A stretch of 64,000 nt of DNA from Bdellovibrionales bacterium Ga0074139 (lineage in GTDB: Bacteria; Bdellovibrionota; Bdellovibrionia; Bdellovibrionales; Bdellovibrionaceae), in contig LNEB01000012.1 of the NCBI GenBank assembly GCA_001464795.1, forward strand, positions 186,001 through 250,000. Direction: 5' to 3'. Both the position numbers and the translations under genes were made by a program. Position 1 is the stretch's first letter, and every line of letters begins with the position of its first letter. The notes under the pieces were generated by a model. It did not search any database. It saw only the letters and a list, made by a program, of their open reading frames with translations, and had not been told where the DNA came from. Positions 1-9,313 of the stretch are shown here, piece by piece.

Positions 1-183
1 CTGGCTGAAAAACCTCAAAAGATGTTCCTTACCTGATTGGGCACTGATTATAGTGAAGCCAATTAGTCCTGAGTTTACAAAATAAAGTCCCTGAGGGGTT
101 TCACCCTGGCTATAGACTTTTTCACTACGATTGAGTTTTATTTTTTTAGATTGAGACTGAAAAAATAATTTTATTTCATTCAT
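1..183 (-). CDS. Crp/Fnr family transcriptional regulator (partial)
   Basis: Only the first 61 codons are in the window; the gene runs off the left edge. The visible part is the first half of a cyclic-nucleotide-binding type effector domain. It has the beta-roll pattern EKVYSQGETPQGLYFV at about residues 22-37, followed by NSGLIGFTII. The DNA-binding helix-turn-helix would lie outside the window. Proteins of this family are transcription regulators that sense cAMP, oxygen or related signals; the signal cannot be told from this fragment. The ATG at 183 is the first usable start, because an in-frame TGA lies a few codons upstream. Seen: domain pattern. Inferred: regulator function. Confidence 0.75.
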   Translation of the reverse strand, partial: MNEIKLFFQSQSKKIKLNRSEKVYSQGETPQGLYFVNSGLIGFTIISAQSGKEHLLRFFSQ

Positions 184-204
184 TGACTGACGATATCAAG
201 GTGA

Positions 205-252
205 AACAAAGAAAACAATCGAGACAACTAAAATAACTCTTTGCCTCGATTG
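205..252 (-). terminator. Intrinsic terminator after the small Lys-rich gene
   Basis: Arms CAATCGAG (216-223) and CTCGATTG (245-252) pair, with one further pair possible. On the minus strand the stem is followed by a T-rich run (ttttcttt). It lies 7 bases beyond the stop of the small gene at 259-390. Confidence 0.6.
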
Positions 253-258
253 TATCGT

Positions 259-390
259 CTACTTTCGGTCGGCTTTTGCAGACTTACCGTTTTTATTTGC
301 CTGACTTGAAGATTTCTTTCCTGATTTTTTCTCTGTGTCTTTTTCTTTGTCTTCTTGTTTGTTTTTTGAGCTTTGGTTGGAATCAGCCAC
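259..390 (-). CDS. Small Lys/Ser-rich hydrophilic protein
   Basis: A 43-residue frame starts at a GTG (390) preceded by AAAGGGG at good spacing and ends at a TAG just before an intrinsic terminator. The product begins VADSNQSSKNKQEDKEKDTE and is almost entirely Lys, Ser, Asp, Glu, Gln and Asn, so it is very basic and probably disordered. No domain is recognisable. It could be a nucleic-acid-associated or stress-type small protein, but composition is the only support. The ribosome site plus terminator argue that it is a real transcription unit rather than chance. Confidence 0.5.
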   Translation of the reverse strand: MADSNQSSKNKQEDKEKDTEKKSGKKSSSQANKNGKSAKADRK

Positions 391-516
391 TTTTTTTCCC
401 CTTTAAAGGGTCGAATAATTTCAACTGATCAACACAAGCTGCAATTGTTAATCCAGGACTAAATGATATAAGTCAGAGTTCAGTTTCTTTGTTGTCCCAC
501 TCTTACCTATTGGGGT

Positions 517-2694
517 TCAAAAAAGGAACTGAATTTCGCTCTCTTGAATACGAAAAGTTTCTATGACAAAAAGAGCTTCCCGTAAATCCTCAGACCTTGA
601 AGAGTGTCCCGTATAAGGATCTTCATAAAGAAGAATCTTATGTTTAGAGTCTGCAAACTTTTTCTGCATGGCTTCAGTCAAGAACCGAGCTTGGGCTTCC
701 CCCACCCGGTCATCATTGCTGCCTGAAGAAATCAAAATTGGCTTCAAATCTATTTCTGCCAATTGATCCAGCTGAGCCAGTGGGCTTAGTCTTCGCATTT
801 TTTCTCTAAATTCTGGTGAGTCTTGGATCGAGCCCTTTTGATTTCTTGGAATATCAAAATCATCTCCAGCCATTCGACCAAACAGTTCTCGGGATAAAAA
901 TTCATTCAGATCAGTCACTGGAACGGTAGAACTATAAGCATCAAACAAATTAAGCTTTGAAGCTCGAATCATCAATTGAGCCGTCAAAAGTCCACCAAAA
1001 GATCTTCCGGAAGCCATAATGGGCGCTTCAGGAAATAGCTCTTTTACGCTCCTTCCGCCAGCAATAACGTCGTCAATTCTTGCCGTTTCACTTTCTTTTC
1101 CTGCCAGCTGCCAGTCACGCCCTTTGAGTCCTCCACCTCTGGGACTTACAATGACAACGGCTCCTCCTAGGTCCAGCATATGCTGAAACTTTTTATTCCA
1201 CTGGGGCTGTTGAACAGTGCCGATAAAGCCATAATAAAAATAATATACAAAACGAGGTTTTGCCTGATCAAGCCTTTGATACACTTTCATAGGTACTAGG
1301 GTTCCATCTAAGCTTTTCGCATTGATAAGTTTGTAGCTCACTTTGTGACTTGCAAAATCCACGGGCTTAGAAGCTGTCATTGATAAATCTAAAGATTTTT
1401 TGTTAAGCTTAAATGTCACGTGGGGAAGTAAGGTGTCATGATAAACGAAATAAAGATTTTCACTTTGATGAGTTCCTACCATGGGTGAAAAAGTTCCTGT
1501 TTTTGGAATCTTAAACTCATTAAAGTCAAAACGAGCCAGCAAAGCACCTTTAATATCCACCACAGTCAAAAAGTTCTCATGGGTTTCTGAATTCAAATAC
1601 TGATTATAAAGTCTGTCATTAATAAGCTGTGAATTCAGTAGCACTGAACCCTTAATTTCTTTTACAACTTTTCGTTTTTGACCCGTTAAAGGATTTAAGG
1701 CCTCAATTTCAAAAAAGTTGGCAAACTCTGAGGTTCTGATTAACACCTCACCATTTCTTATGCCTAAAACTTTTCCTAATCTATCTCGCTTTGATATCAC
1801 AAGTGTTTTCCATTTGTAATGGCCCACTTGAAATTCACCCAACGATGGATCAGCAGTGCCTATGGATCCCAAATGAAAGGACAATGGAATTTCCGCAGCC
1901 CCTTGAGTCCGCGAAGCCAAAAACATAGGCTTACCATCAGAAGCTACAAATGTTTCCATGGAATAAATTTCTCTGGCATCTTTGGCTGGTGGAACAAAAA
2001 TGATGTTTTGCTTTAAAGTTACAAGATCTACTTTATAATTATTGGCATATAAAACACCAGCGTTGGCATCGGCCAATGATGGCCATCTTGTATAAAACAC
2101 CGAAGCTGAGTCATGACTAAAACTAAAATCATTAAGTCTAACTTCAAAAGGGCCTGCTACTTTTTCACCGGAAGATAAATTATAAACCGACCAAAAGTTT
2201 TGATCATTTCCATTTCTAACAAGTGAAGCTGCCACTAAATTTCCATCAGGACTCACTTTAAACTCTGCCACCACAGACTTTTCTTTTGCATTATGAACAA
2301 CAGATGAAACTAGTGTTTTTTCGGCTCCGTCAGCTGCTTTTAAGATTAGGCTACCACCTTTGGTTAACAACTCACCAAAGGCTGTTTCAACAACAGGTGC
2401 TGGGTTACTGGGACTTCTCGAAGCCAAGCGGTCTTGAAGCTTTTTTAACAATGATAAATTTCGACCCGCTTCATTAATTCCTAACGACTTTAAAGTCGCT
2501 TGATTTTGCTCGGCCACCCATTTTTTTGTGCTAGCTGAACTCGAATCTCTTAAAGCTTGCAGACCCAAAGTTTCCACTGCCGAATAAGAATCCATGGGAA
2601 ATTTTTTGCTTTTCACAGTTTCTTTGCAAGTGGTGCTTGCCAGTGCAGTTCCAGCTAAAGCGATAAAGGCTATAAGAAATGGATTCAATTTCAT
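517..2694 (-). CDS. Secreted prolyl oligopeptidase (S9) family serine peptidase
   Basis: The 725-residue product has an N-terminal signal peptide (MKLNPFLIAFIALAGTALA), a long beta-propeller-like region, and a C-terminal alpha/beta-hydrolase domain. The nucleophile elbow is GRSFGG with Ser at about 565. The acidic residue is probably in SGSNDDRVG (about 660) and the His in GHSSRSED (about 696), the order and spacing of the S9 family. GAGGA lies upstream of the ATG. Family members cleave short peptides; the signal peptide puts this one in the periplasm or outside, which would suit peptide scavenging. Subfamily (prolyl oligopeptidase or oligopeptidase B-like) is not certain. It is monocistronic or grouped with the lipoprotein gene upstream (84-base gap). 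Confidence 0.88.
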   Translation of the reverse strand: MKLNPFLIAFIALAGTALASTTCKETVKSKKFPMDSYSAVETLGLQALRDSSSASTKKWVAEQNQATLKSLGINEAGRNLSLLKKLQDRLASRSPSNPAPVVETAFGELLTKGGSLILKAADGAEKTLVSSVVHNAKEKSVVAEFKVSPDGNLVAASLVRNGNDQNFWSVYNLSSGEKVAGPFEVRLNDFSFSHDSASVFYTRWPSLADANAGVLYANNYKVDLVTLKQNIIFVPPAKDAREIYSMETFVASDGKPMFLASRTQGAAEIPLSFHLGSIGTADPSLGEFQVGHYKWKTLVISKRDRLGKVLGIRNGEVLIRTSEFANFFEIEALNPLTGQKRKVVKEIKGSVLLNSQLINDRLYNQYLNSETHENFLTVVDIKGALLARFDFNEFKIPKTGTFSPMVGTHQSENLYFVYHDTLLPHVTFKLNKKSLDLSMTASKPVDFASHKVSYKLINAKSLDGTLVPMKVYQRLDQAKPRFVYYFYYGFIGTVQQPQWNKKFQHMLDLGGAVVIVSPRGGGLKGRDWQLAGKESETARIDDVIAGGRSVKELFPEAPIMASGRSFGGLLTAQLMIRASKLNLFDAYSSTVPVTDLNEFLSRELFGRMAGDDFDIPRNQKGSIQDSPEFREKMRRLSPLAQLDQLAEIDLKPILISSGSNDDRVGEAQARFLTEAMQKKFADSKHKILLYEDPYTGHSSRSEDLREALFVIETFRIQESEIQFLF

Positions 2695-2777
2695 AGGGTC
2701 CTCGAGTGTTGACTGTTAAGTTGCAACCTGAGGACCATTCATAATGAAATCAGTTTGGTTTCACACCCTTCAAGTGT

Positions 2778-3527
2778 CTAATCTTTTGATAGGGTTTCAA
2801 AAAAGGGCTGGATTTGAGTTGTGCAACCACCACTCCACTTAAGTATGGTCGTTGTTCCATCCTCATCAGAAAATTGAATAGGCTTTAATAAAATTAAATT
2901 CTCTATCCGAGAAGTTTCTGATTCTGCTAATTCTGTCACAAGATTTTCGTTATAATTAATGGTAAATCCATTTGTTGTATCTTGAATCAGAAATCTTTTA
3001 TTACCCTTTACTCTCTCTAAGGTAGTGCTCAAAACACTACGATTTTCAGGCTGATTCAGCTCTGACTGATCTTGATCTGTTGTTTCAATAAGGGTGATGG
3101 TCATTGCCCCTTCAGTGAATTCTTGCCTGATTCCGTTAGCTTGATTTGTTGATCTTACAATCACATCTGAACTCATTTTCAATTTATCAGATGACCAAGT
3201 TTGGTTGCAATGATCCTGATAGGAGAAACAGGTGGATCTTTGAGTTTGCGAATCAGTGATTTGCCTTTTTACGTTATTTTCATAATAACTCACTTTTCTT
3301 ACCACTTGATGTGAAGATCGTGAAAACATATAGTAGCTATCACCGTCGTTATCTTTAAGAAAATCTGTCCCCTCAAAAGAGCAGGTCTCAATTTCTTTTG
3401 TAACTTTCAAAGCAGGTTTTTGAATTTCAGGATTTTTTACATCTCCTGTGTTCCTATTTCCTGATGATCCTCCACTGCAAGCCGTGAGTATTAAAGTTGA
3501 TACACTGAAAAGCATAAGTTTTTTCAT
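2778..3527 (-). CDS. Lipoprotein of unknown function
   Basis: The protein starts MKKLMLFSVSTLILTACSGG, a signal peptide ending in a lipobox (LTAC), so it should be a lipoprotein of about 249 residues. I choose the ATG at 3527, which follows GGGGGA, over a TTG four codons upstream. The mature part is Thr/Ser/Asn-rich with several Cys (for example the pair around TCFSYQDHC) and no domain I recognise. Spacing to the oligopeptidase gene downstream would allow co-transcription. Function unknown. Confidence 0.75.
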   Translation of the reverse strand: MKKLMLFSVSTLILTACSGGSSGNRNTGDVKNPEIQKPALKVTKEIETCSFEGTDFLKDNDGDSYYMFSRSSHQVVRKVSYYENNVKRQITDSQTQRSTCFSYQDHCNQTWSSDKLKMSSDVIVRSTNQANGIRQEFTEGAMTITLIETTDQDQSELNQPENRSVLSTTLERVKGNKRFLIQDTTNGFTINYNENLVTELAESETSRIENLILLKPIQFSDEDGTTTILKWSGGCTTQIQPFFETLSKD

Positions 3528-3579
3528 TTGTTCCCCCAAATGTTTGTTTATGTTACTTTTTAATATTTTTACTTTTATT

Positions 3580-5268
3580 TTATTTTAATTCTTTAGCTCT
3601 TTTGGCCCCAAGTGCTCTTAAGAAATTAAAAGCCTCTTTGTTTTGGGGTCTGTCTTTCAAATGAAGTTCCACAACATCCAAAGCTGTTTGCGGCGGATGA
3701 TCAAGACTTTGATCCTTCACTTGGTTTAAAGGTGCTCCAGCTTTAATCAGTTCTCCAAGAATTTCAATATCACCAATTCGTGCATGGCCGTGCAAAGCCG
3801 TTATCCCTGAAGGTGATATGTATTCTGCCCTTGCACCTTTAGATAAAAGCAACTTCACCATGGGAAGTGTTTTGGCATTCATTAATGGCCCATTCGTACC
3901 CCACTGATCAATGATCACTTCATTGGGATTAGCTTCTTGATTCAATAATTCTAAAGCAATTGGGAAATTCGCTAAATGAGCAGCGCAAGTCAGAGGATTC
4001 CAGCAACCCCAAAACCTTTGATTTTTTCTTGCTCCGCTTGCTAAAAATAAGCGGACAAATGCTAAATTTTCCTGATTAACAGCATGACCCAATGGACTGT
4101 CGATTTGATCAGCCCTATGCTGATTCGAAAAATTAGCATAATCAAGTTTTGCACCTAATTCGATTAATGTTTGAGCCGCTTCATATGCAGATGATCGAAC
4201 TGTCGCCAACAGTGGTGTGGGCTGGTTCGGTGTTCCTGGTGGTGTTCGCTTCCAACCGCCTTGGTTAGGAATATAAATTCGCCCAGCAATTTCCATATCA
4301 GCACCTTTAGAAACCAGGTATCTGATGGAACTGACTCGGTTAAAAACTGCCGCTCGGTGCAAAGCGGTCTGCGAAAAATCATCGATGAAATTAATATCTG
4401 CACCAGATTTTAAAAGAATTTCTAAGCTTTTATTATTTCCAAGCATAGCCGCATAAGCCAAAGGATTTAACATCTCATAGGAGCGATAACTTGGGCCCGA
4501 TCCGATATAAAGCACGTTATTAATTTTAAAACCCATGGCTAATGCTTTTTTAATTCCGCTACTGTCAGCTTTTTCTATACTTACTTTCATCAACAGCTCA
4601 GGTGTTTCTGCCACCTCTACATTCTGATTCCTTGGTGCATAACTTGTCGGAGCTAAACTTAATTGGATAATGGAAATGCGGTAGGCTTCATCATTACAAT
4701 CAGGTGCTGCTGCCCGGCAGAGCTCATGAAAAATATGATGATCCATGTTTTTATTCGTCCGAAAGGCCTCTTCCCAGTCTTGAGTTTTAAGCTGCACAAG
4801 ACCCGGCAATCCAAAGGCAATAAGACCTTCTTGGTGAGGAATGGGATGGCCAGTGACGATATCAATCAACTTTTCAACTGGCAGAATTCGAAGTCCACTG
4901 CCTGACAATAACTTTTTAAGTACAGAAATTTCAGTATTTTTAGGATAGGTGACTTCTAAGCGGTTTAATAATCCGTGGGCTTGAATGACAAATTCAGCCA
5001 CGATGTCACTTCCACCACCACCATCCACACCTGTTCCACCGCGAAAGTATTTTCGCTGAAGTTCAAATTTTTGTTCATCTGTTAAAGGTTGTAACGGATA
5101 GTTTTTAATATCTAATTTAAGATCGAAAGGCTTATTAGGCTTCAAAGGTTTGGGTGAATTTATAGTCTGTGATTTTGTTGTTTTATTTTGAGACAATGAC
5201 AAAACTGGTACCAATGCTGTCAAAAGCACGACACCTATTAATTGACTGAAGCGATTTAAACATTTCAT
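3580..5268 (-). CDS. Secreted ankyrin-repeat protein
   Basis: I choose the ATG at 5268, which gives about 562 residues, because AAGGAG lies 7 bases before it; longer readings lack a ribosome site. The product begins with a signal peptide (MKCLNRFSQLIGVVLLTALV), followed by a Gly-rich VDGGGGSD stretch and an N-terminal region containing HHIFHELC. From about residue 250 there are several ankyrin repeats with the typical TPL/TAL..AA..G......L...GAD pattern, for example NPLAYAAMLGNNKSLEILLK and ALHGHARIGDIEILGELIKA. Ankyrin repeats mediate protein binding, and secreted ones occur in bacteria that interact with other cells. The gene is divergent from the TIGR02147 regulator at 5401, which may control it. 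Confidence 0.82.
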   Translation of the reverse strand: MKCLNRFSQLIGVVLLTALVPVLSLSQNKTTKSQTINSPKPLKPNKPFDLKLDIKNYPLQPLTDEQKFELQRKYFRGGTGVDGGGGSDIVAEFVIQAHGLLNRLEVTYPKNTEISVLKKLLSGSGLRILPVEKLIDIVTGHPIPHQEGLIAFGLPGLVQLKTQDWEEAFRTNKNMDHHIFHELCRAAAPDCNDEAYRISIIQLSLAPTSYAPRNQNVEVAETPELLMKVSIEKADSSGIKKALAMGFKINNVLYIGSGPSYRSYEMLNPLAYAAMLGNNKSLEILLKSGADINFIDDFSQTALHRAAVFNRVSSIRYLVSKGADMEIAGRIYIPNQGGWKRTPPGTPNQPTPLLATVRSSAYEAAQTLIELGAKLDYANFSNQHRADQIDSPLGHAVNQENLAFVRLFLASGARKNQRFWGCWNPLTCAAHLANFPIALELLNQEANPNEVIIDQWGTNGPLMNAKTLPMVKLLLSKGARAEYISPSGITALHGHARIGDIEILGELIKAGAPLNQVKDQSLDHPPQTALDVVELHLKDRPQNKEAFNFLRALGAKRAKELK

Positions 5269-5400
5269 TTTCATACTCCTTAATTCTATTTCAAGAACGT
5301 GGCCAAGATAACTCGGCGCAAAAACAGCTTCCAGATTTAAAATATCTATTATCAACTATAAAATTGGCAAATTTGTCATTTTTTATGATAAACTATTGAA

Positions 5401-6222
5401 ATGAATGATAAAAAATCTATCTTCTTTTTTTCAAACTATCGCTCTTTTTTAAAAAACTATCTCAAAGAACTACCTAAATCCCATGGAGTTTTAAAGGCCT
5501 GGGCTGAACATCTCAAAGTTCACAGCACTCTGGTCAGTCAGGTGATGATTGGTAAGCGCGACTTCACCGAAGAGCAAGCTCTTGAGTTAACTGATTTCAT
5601 CGGACTTGGTTCCTTAGAAAAAGATTATTTTCTAGAACTACTTCGCTTAGAAAGAGCAGGAACTCAAAATCTCAAAAAGTATTATCAAACTAAAATTAAA
5701 GACATAAGTACAAAAGCATTGAAACTATCAGAAAGAATCGAAGTCGAAAGAAAATTGACCGAGCAAGAAAGTGCCATATTTTATTCCTCCTGGATATATT
5801 CAGCCATTCGCTTGTGTTGCTCAATTGATGAAGGACTGACCATTGATGAAATTTCAGGTCTTCTTCAAGTGCCTAGGCCTCAAGTTCTAAGTGCGATTGA
5901 ATTTCTTCGTGAAAGTGGCTTTGTAAAACAAAATGGAGCCCGCTTTGAAATTGGCACTCAGTACACCCATTTAGGAAAAGGCTCACCTTTTCTGAATCGA
6001 CACCATGCCAACTGGAGAATTAAAGCTCTACAAAAATTGGATCATGTCACTGACCAAGAACTGATTTACACAGCCCCGTTTTCAGTTTCAGAAAAAGACT
6101 TTGCAGTCATCAGAGAACGAATGGTGAGTGTTATCCAAGAATTTTTGAAAACTGTTAAGGCCAGTCAAGGTGAAACAGTGGCTTGCTTTAATTTAGATTT
6201 ATTTAAAGTGATTGTTAAATAG
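5401..6222 (+). CDS. TIGR02147/DUF4423 family putative transcriptional regulator
   Basis: The 273-residue product matches the TIGR02147 family known from Bdellovibrio-like and Fibrobacter genomes. The N-terminal part (FFFSNYRSFLKNYLKELPKS, then KAWAEHLKVHSTLVSQVMIGKRDFT) resembles a helix-turn-helix. The middle carries the family's YSSWIYSAIR segment and a winged-helix-like stretch (ISGLLQVPRPQVLSAIEFL). The end is LDLFKVIVK. A paralogue lies at 15330 with the same C-terminal signature. Transcription is divergent from the ankyrin gene with a short shared AT-rich promoter. The family's biochemical role is not established; a regulator is inferred from the HTH-like parts. Confidence 0.8.
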   Translation: MNDKKSIFFFSNYRSFLKNYLKELPKSHGVLKAWAEHLKVHSTLVSQVMIGKRDFTEEQALELTDFIGLGSLEKDYFLELLRLERAGTQNLKKYYQTKIKDISTKALKLSERIEVERKLTEQESAIFYSSWIYSAIRLCCSIDEGLTIDEISGLLQVPRPQVLSAIEFLRESGFVKQNGARFEIGTQYTHLGKGSPFLNRHHANWRIKALQKLDHVTDQELIYTAPFSVSEKDFAVIRERMVSVIQEFLKTVKASQGETVACFNLDLFKVIVK

Positions 6223-6224
6223 GA

Positions 6225-6644
6225 TTACCGACCAGCCCCAGCTTCGATCCACAAGCGAATTGAATCCGCTTCCTCAAGGGTCACTGCAGGCACTCCACTT
6301 GAACGAGGGGGCATTCTTCGCCTAGCATCAGGCTGAATAACTTTGTAAAGTGGACTGTTAAATGGATCTCCCGGAATGACACTTATAAAAAAATCAGAGT
6401 TAAGAAGATCTTCATAGGTTTCTAATGGCACAAGCTCTGCTGATCCACCCGGTGAATGGCAGCTGATGCACTTAGGAATCAATACATTTTCTTGAATAGA
6501 AATAAAAGTGGGTTCAACTTTAGAAACTAGACTGCCGTCGGAAGCCGTCTCGAGATCCGGCAACACCACATCATCAAAAAATCGATAATTACATCCAGAA
6601 AACACCAACATGATTATAAAGAGGCTTAAAGCTTTTCTTTTCAC
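6225..6644 (-). CDS. Haem-binding cytochrome c-like lipoprotein
   Basis: The 139-residue product starts with a lipoprotein signal (LSLFIIMLVFSGC) and contains a single c-type haem motif CISCH (Cys59, Cys62, His63) with a plausible axial Met at RRRMPP (Met111). The segment from FISIQENVLIPKCISCH to the C-terminal LEEADSIRLWIEAGA follows the pattern of the planctomycete-type cytochrome C domain found in many secreted proteins. It should be attached to a membrane on the periplasmic side and bind haem covalently; an electron-transfer role is inferred. The start is a GTG without a clear ribosome site. It converges with the TIGR02147 gene, ending 3 bases from it. Confidence 0.8.
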   Translation of the reverse strand: MKRKALSLFIIMLVFSGCNYRFFDDVVLPDLETASDGSLVSKVEPTFISIQENVLIPKCISCHSPGGSAELVPLETYEDLLNSDFFISVIPGDPFNSPLYKVIQPDARRRMPPRSSGVPAVTLEEADSIRLWIEAGAGR

Positions 6645-6707
6645 TCATTTATAATATCCAAGCTTCTGTGTTTACAATAACTCAATTTTAGAATATTAAG
6701 TATTCCA

Positions 6708-7542
6708 ATGAAGAATATTAATCAGAGTCCGTTCAGGAAAGAGTTTTTAAGTTTTTTTGTGACAGCAGAAAACGGAAGTATTCTGAAAGCCTCGCAAATA
6801 TTAGGTCTTCAACAAGCAGGACTCTCTAAAATAATCATGAAACTCGAAGGCGAGCTCAATCAAAAATTATTCACGAGGTCTCAAAAAGGTGTCCAGCTGA
6901 CAGCGAATGGTCAGGTCATTTTTGATTCTTTGAAAAATACCTTTCAATTTTGGCAACAAAACTATAACCAAAATAGTTTTGATCACTTGCAGATCATGAG
7001 ATCCTTAAAAATTGGATCTCATCCTTCCATCTCTGCTTTGTATTTTGGATATTTTATGACTCCACTTTTGAATCAATACCCAGATATGGAAATAAAAACA
7101 CATTTTTCCACATCTCTTGAGGTCACCCGCCTGGTGGCAGAACTTCAATTAGACATGGGCTTTGTCATAAATCCTGTAAAAAATGCGGATCTGATTGTTA
7201 AAATCTTACGTGACGATCATGTCCGAGTCTGGGCTGTAAAAAATCAAAAAAACAAGATCCTTTATTACAAATCCAGAAATGTTTAAGGGCCAAAGCTTAA
7301 TAAAAAAACTAAAATCCTATCAGCTTGTTGCTATTCATGATTACGAAACCATTATAAGCCTCGTTAAAGCCGGCCAAGCCTGTGGATTACTTCCCAGTTC
7401 TTTGGCGGAAAAGAATGGTCTTTTGCCTCAGTCCGAAATTCTTATGTCAGTCAAGCTTGCCTTAATCTGGCATAAAGATCGTCAGCGAGTTTCTGCTTTC
7501 CGCGAATTAAGTCAGATCATTCTTAATTCATTTCGTGTGTGA
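6708..7542 (+). pseudogene. LysR family regulator, frameshifted
   Basis: The 5' frame (to 7286) encodes a LysR-type winged helix-turn-helix (FRKEFLSFFVTAENGSILKA) and the start of the effector domain. The remainder of the effector domain continues in another frame, readable from about 7240 and beginning in earnest near MFKGQSLIKKLKSYQLVAIH, and ends at 7542. Joining the frames gives about 278 residues, near the usual LysR length of 290-300. The switch falls in a run-rich stretch (taaaaaatcaaaaaaac), so either a real indel in an A-run or a sequencing error explains it. If real, the regulator is probably inactive. The target gene is not evident. Confidence 0.8.
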
Positions 7543-8049
7543 TTATTTTTTCTTCATCAAATTTTCAGTGTAAGCCAGCATGACAGAGCTTAAAAGAAAC
7601 ACCACATGTATAATCACTTGCCACATGACCTGATCATTGGACTTTTCTTTGATATTTATAAAAGCCTTCAATAAATGAATTCCTGAAATTCCCACCAGAG
7701 CTGTAGCAAGTTTAACTTTTAAAGTTCCTGCATCTACTTTATCCAGCCAATCGGGTTTGTCGGGGTGACCGTCTAAATTAATACGGCTAACAAAAGTGGC
7801 GTAACCTCCGATGATGACCATAATTAAAAGATTAGCCACCATGGTGATATCAACCAAGGTCAGAACACCAAGCATCAGTAGCTCTTCAGTGATTTCATTG
7901 ACTGTGATGACTAAATGCCAAAGCTCAACGATAAATTTGTAAGCGTAAAGGACACCAGCTACGATAAGACCTAAGTATAGAGGAGCCTGAAACCAACGAC
8001 TGGCAAAAATAACTTTTTCCATGACTGACTCAACTTTTTCATTGCTCAT
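7543..8049 (-). CDS. UPF0114 (YqhA-like) inner-membrane protein
   Basis: The 168-residue product matches the UPF0114/YqhA family throughout: VIFASRWFQAPLYLGLIVAGVLYAYKF near the N-terminus, then LMLGVLTLVDITMVANLLIMVIIGGYATFVS, and a final membrane segment near HVVFLLSSVMLAY. It has about four transmembrane helices, and length agrees with the family (about 165). GAAGGT precedes the ATG. The family has no proven function. It ends immediately next to the broken LysR gene, with which it converges. Confidence 0.88.
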   Translation of the reverse strand: MSNEKVESVMEKVIFASRWFQAPLYLGLIVAGVLYAYKFIVELWHLVITVNEITEELLMLGVLTLVDITMVANLLIMVIIGGYATFVSRINLDGHPDKPDWLDKVDAGTLKVKLATALVGISGIHLLKAFINIKEKSNDQVMWQVIIHVVFLLSSVMLAYTENLMKKK

Positions 8050-8079
8050 AAATGCACCTTCTAGCCTTTGACTATGAAT

Positions 8080-9213
8080 TTAAAATTTATACTTCAAATT
8101 ATTACGATTAAAAAAGTTTTTAAGCCAATTCAATTTGGCTTGCACCACTTTGTTTTGCACATGTACATCGGTTTCATAAATCACTCGCTTGTTACCATCC
8201 GTTAACACATAATTCATTGGGCGATCTGATTGTGATAAAACCCAAATCATGGCGGACTCGGCGAAGTCTTCCATCTCTGATGATGTCGAGTAACCCGTTA
8301 AAAATGGACTTTCATAAAGCTGTTGATAAGTTTGTGAAATTAAAGAGGGTGAAATGACTTTGCCATCACACCAATAGTAGCAAAGCCTCGACAACAACGG
8401 GTATTTGTCGACCCAAATTGGTGCTGGATAAGAAAACTGATAATCTTCTGGGGGCATATCAGTAAAGATTTGAGTTTCATCTCCCCAAGATAAAGTCGGA
8501 AAAGAATCAGCTGTATATTGGCAACGTGCTAAAAATTCTTGGCCTTCGATTGGATCACACGAATCAAATGAACGATTCACATCATTAAAGATATCAATCA
8601 AATGATTCATCTCATGAACAACAACTGCAAACAGCTTGGGTCTTGTAGAAGAGACAATCTCTTCAACAAAAGGTCCCTGAGGTGTGGGCTGTCGCTTGGG
8701 ATCGTTTAAATCTGTGAGACCAAAATTGAGCTGCTCTTTCCAACTCATGGACTGGTTATTGTTATCTGCCTCTAACATTTCGATTTTAAGTCCCATCATG
8801 CCACCGCTATAATCACCATCAGGACCGATAATAACAGAGACGTAGCCAATACTATAAATTTTAGGATGAATTTGAATACGGTTCAGATGACAAAAAACTT
8901 TTTTATGAAAATCTGGTAGTTCTAAATAAACTAGATTTAAGGATTCTAACATCGCAGGTGTCACGTTTTTTGATGAGCACTTAGAATCAAAACCAAGTTG
9001 ATCCGTTTCTGAAATACAGGTGATTTTTTGCAGATGCTGTTCACATGTGGAATAGGGGGTTTTTTCAAAACTAGAAAACTGATCAGAGTCGTTAGGTGAA
9101 AGATTTTCCACATAAACATCATGGGAAATTCTAAACTTTTGGCTTTTAGATGAATCTGAAACAGAGCATCCGGCTAACAAAGATGTGATGATGGCAAGAA
9201 CAAGTGTTTTCAT
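8080..9213 (-). CDS. Lipoprotein with a zinc-metallopeptidase motif
   Basis: The 377-residue product starts with a lipoprotein signal (MKTLVLAIITSLLAGCSVSD). Around residue 199 it has VVHEMNHLIDIFND, a HExxH motif that normally supplies two zinc ligands and the catalytic Glu. This suggests a membrane-anchored, periplasmic or surface metallopeptidase; a third ligand cannot be assigned with confidence. GGGAG precedes the ATG. The C-terminal half is rich in aromatic residues (YPAPIWVDKYPLLSRLCYYW). No named family recognised. It is the last gene before the ABC exporter operon, which is read in the same direction after a gap of 100 bases. Confidence 0.68.
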   Translation of the reverse strand: MKTLVLAIITSLLAGCSVSDSSKSQKFRISHDVYVENLSPNDSDQFSSFEKTPYSTCEQHLQKITCISETDQLGFDSKCSSKNVTPAMLESLNLVYLELPDFHKKVFCHLNRIQIHPKIYSIGYVSVIIGPDGDYSGGMMGLKIEMLEADNNNQSMSWKEQLNFGLTDLNDPKRQPTPQGPFVEEIVSSTRPKLFAVVVHEMNHLIDIFNDVNRSFDSCDPIEGQEFLARCQYTADSFPTLSWGDETQIFTDMPPEDYQFSYPAPIWVDKYPLLSRLCYYWCDGKVISPSLISQTYQQLYESPFLTGYSTSSEMEDFAESAMIWVLSQSDRPMNYVLTDGNKRVIYETDVHVQNKVVQAKLNWLKNFFNRNNLKYKF

Positions 9214-9313
9214 GGAAAAAGGCTCCCAATTCAGATGGGTGCTGTCAACGGCTTATTCTTACTTTTACCACGTTACCATTTCTGACATTGTGAGTAACAA
9301 AGGAAGTCGAAAC

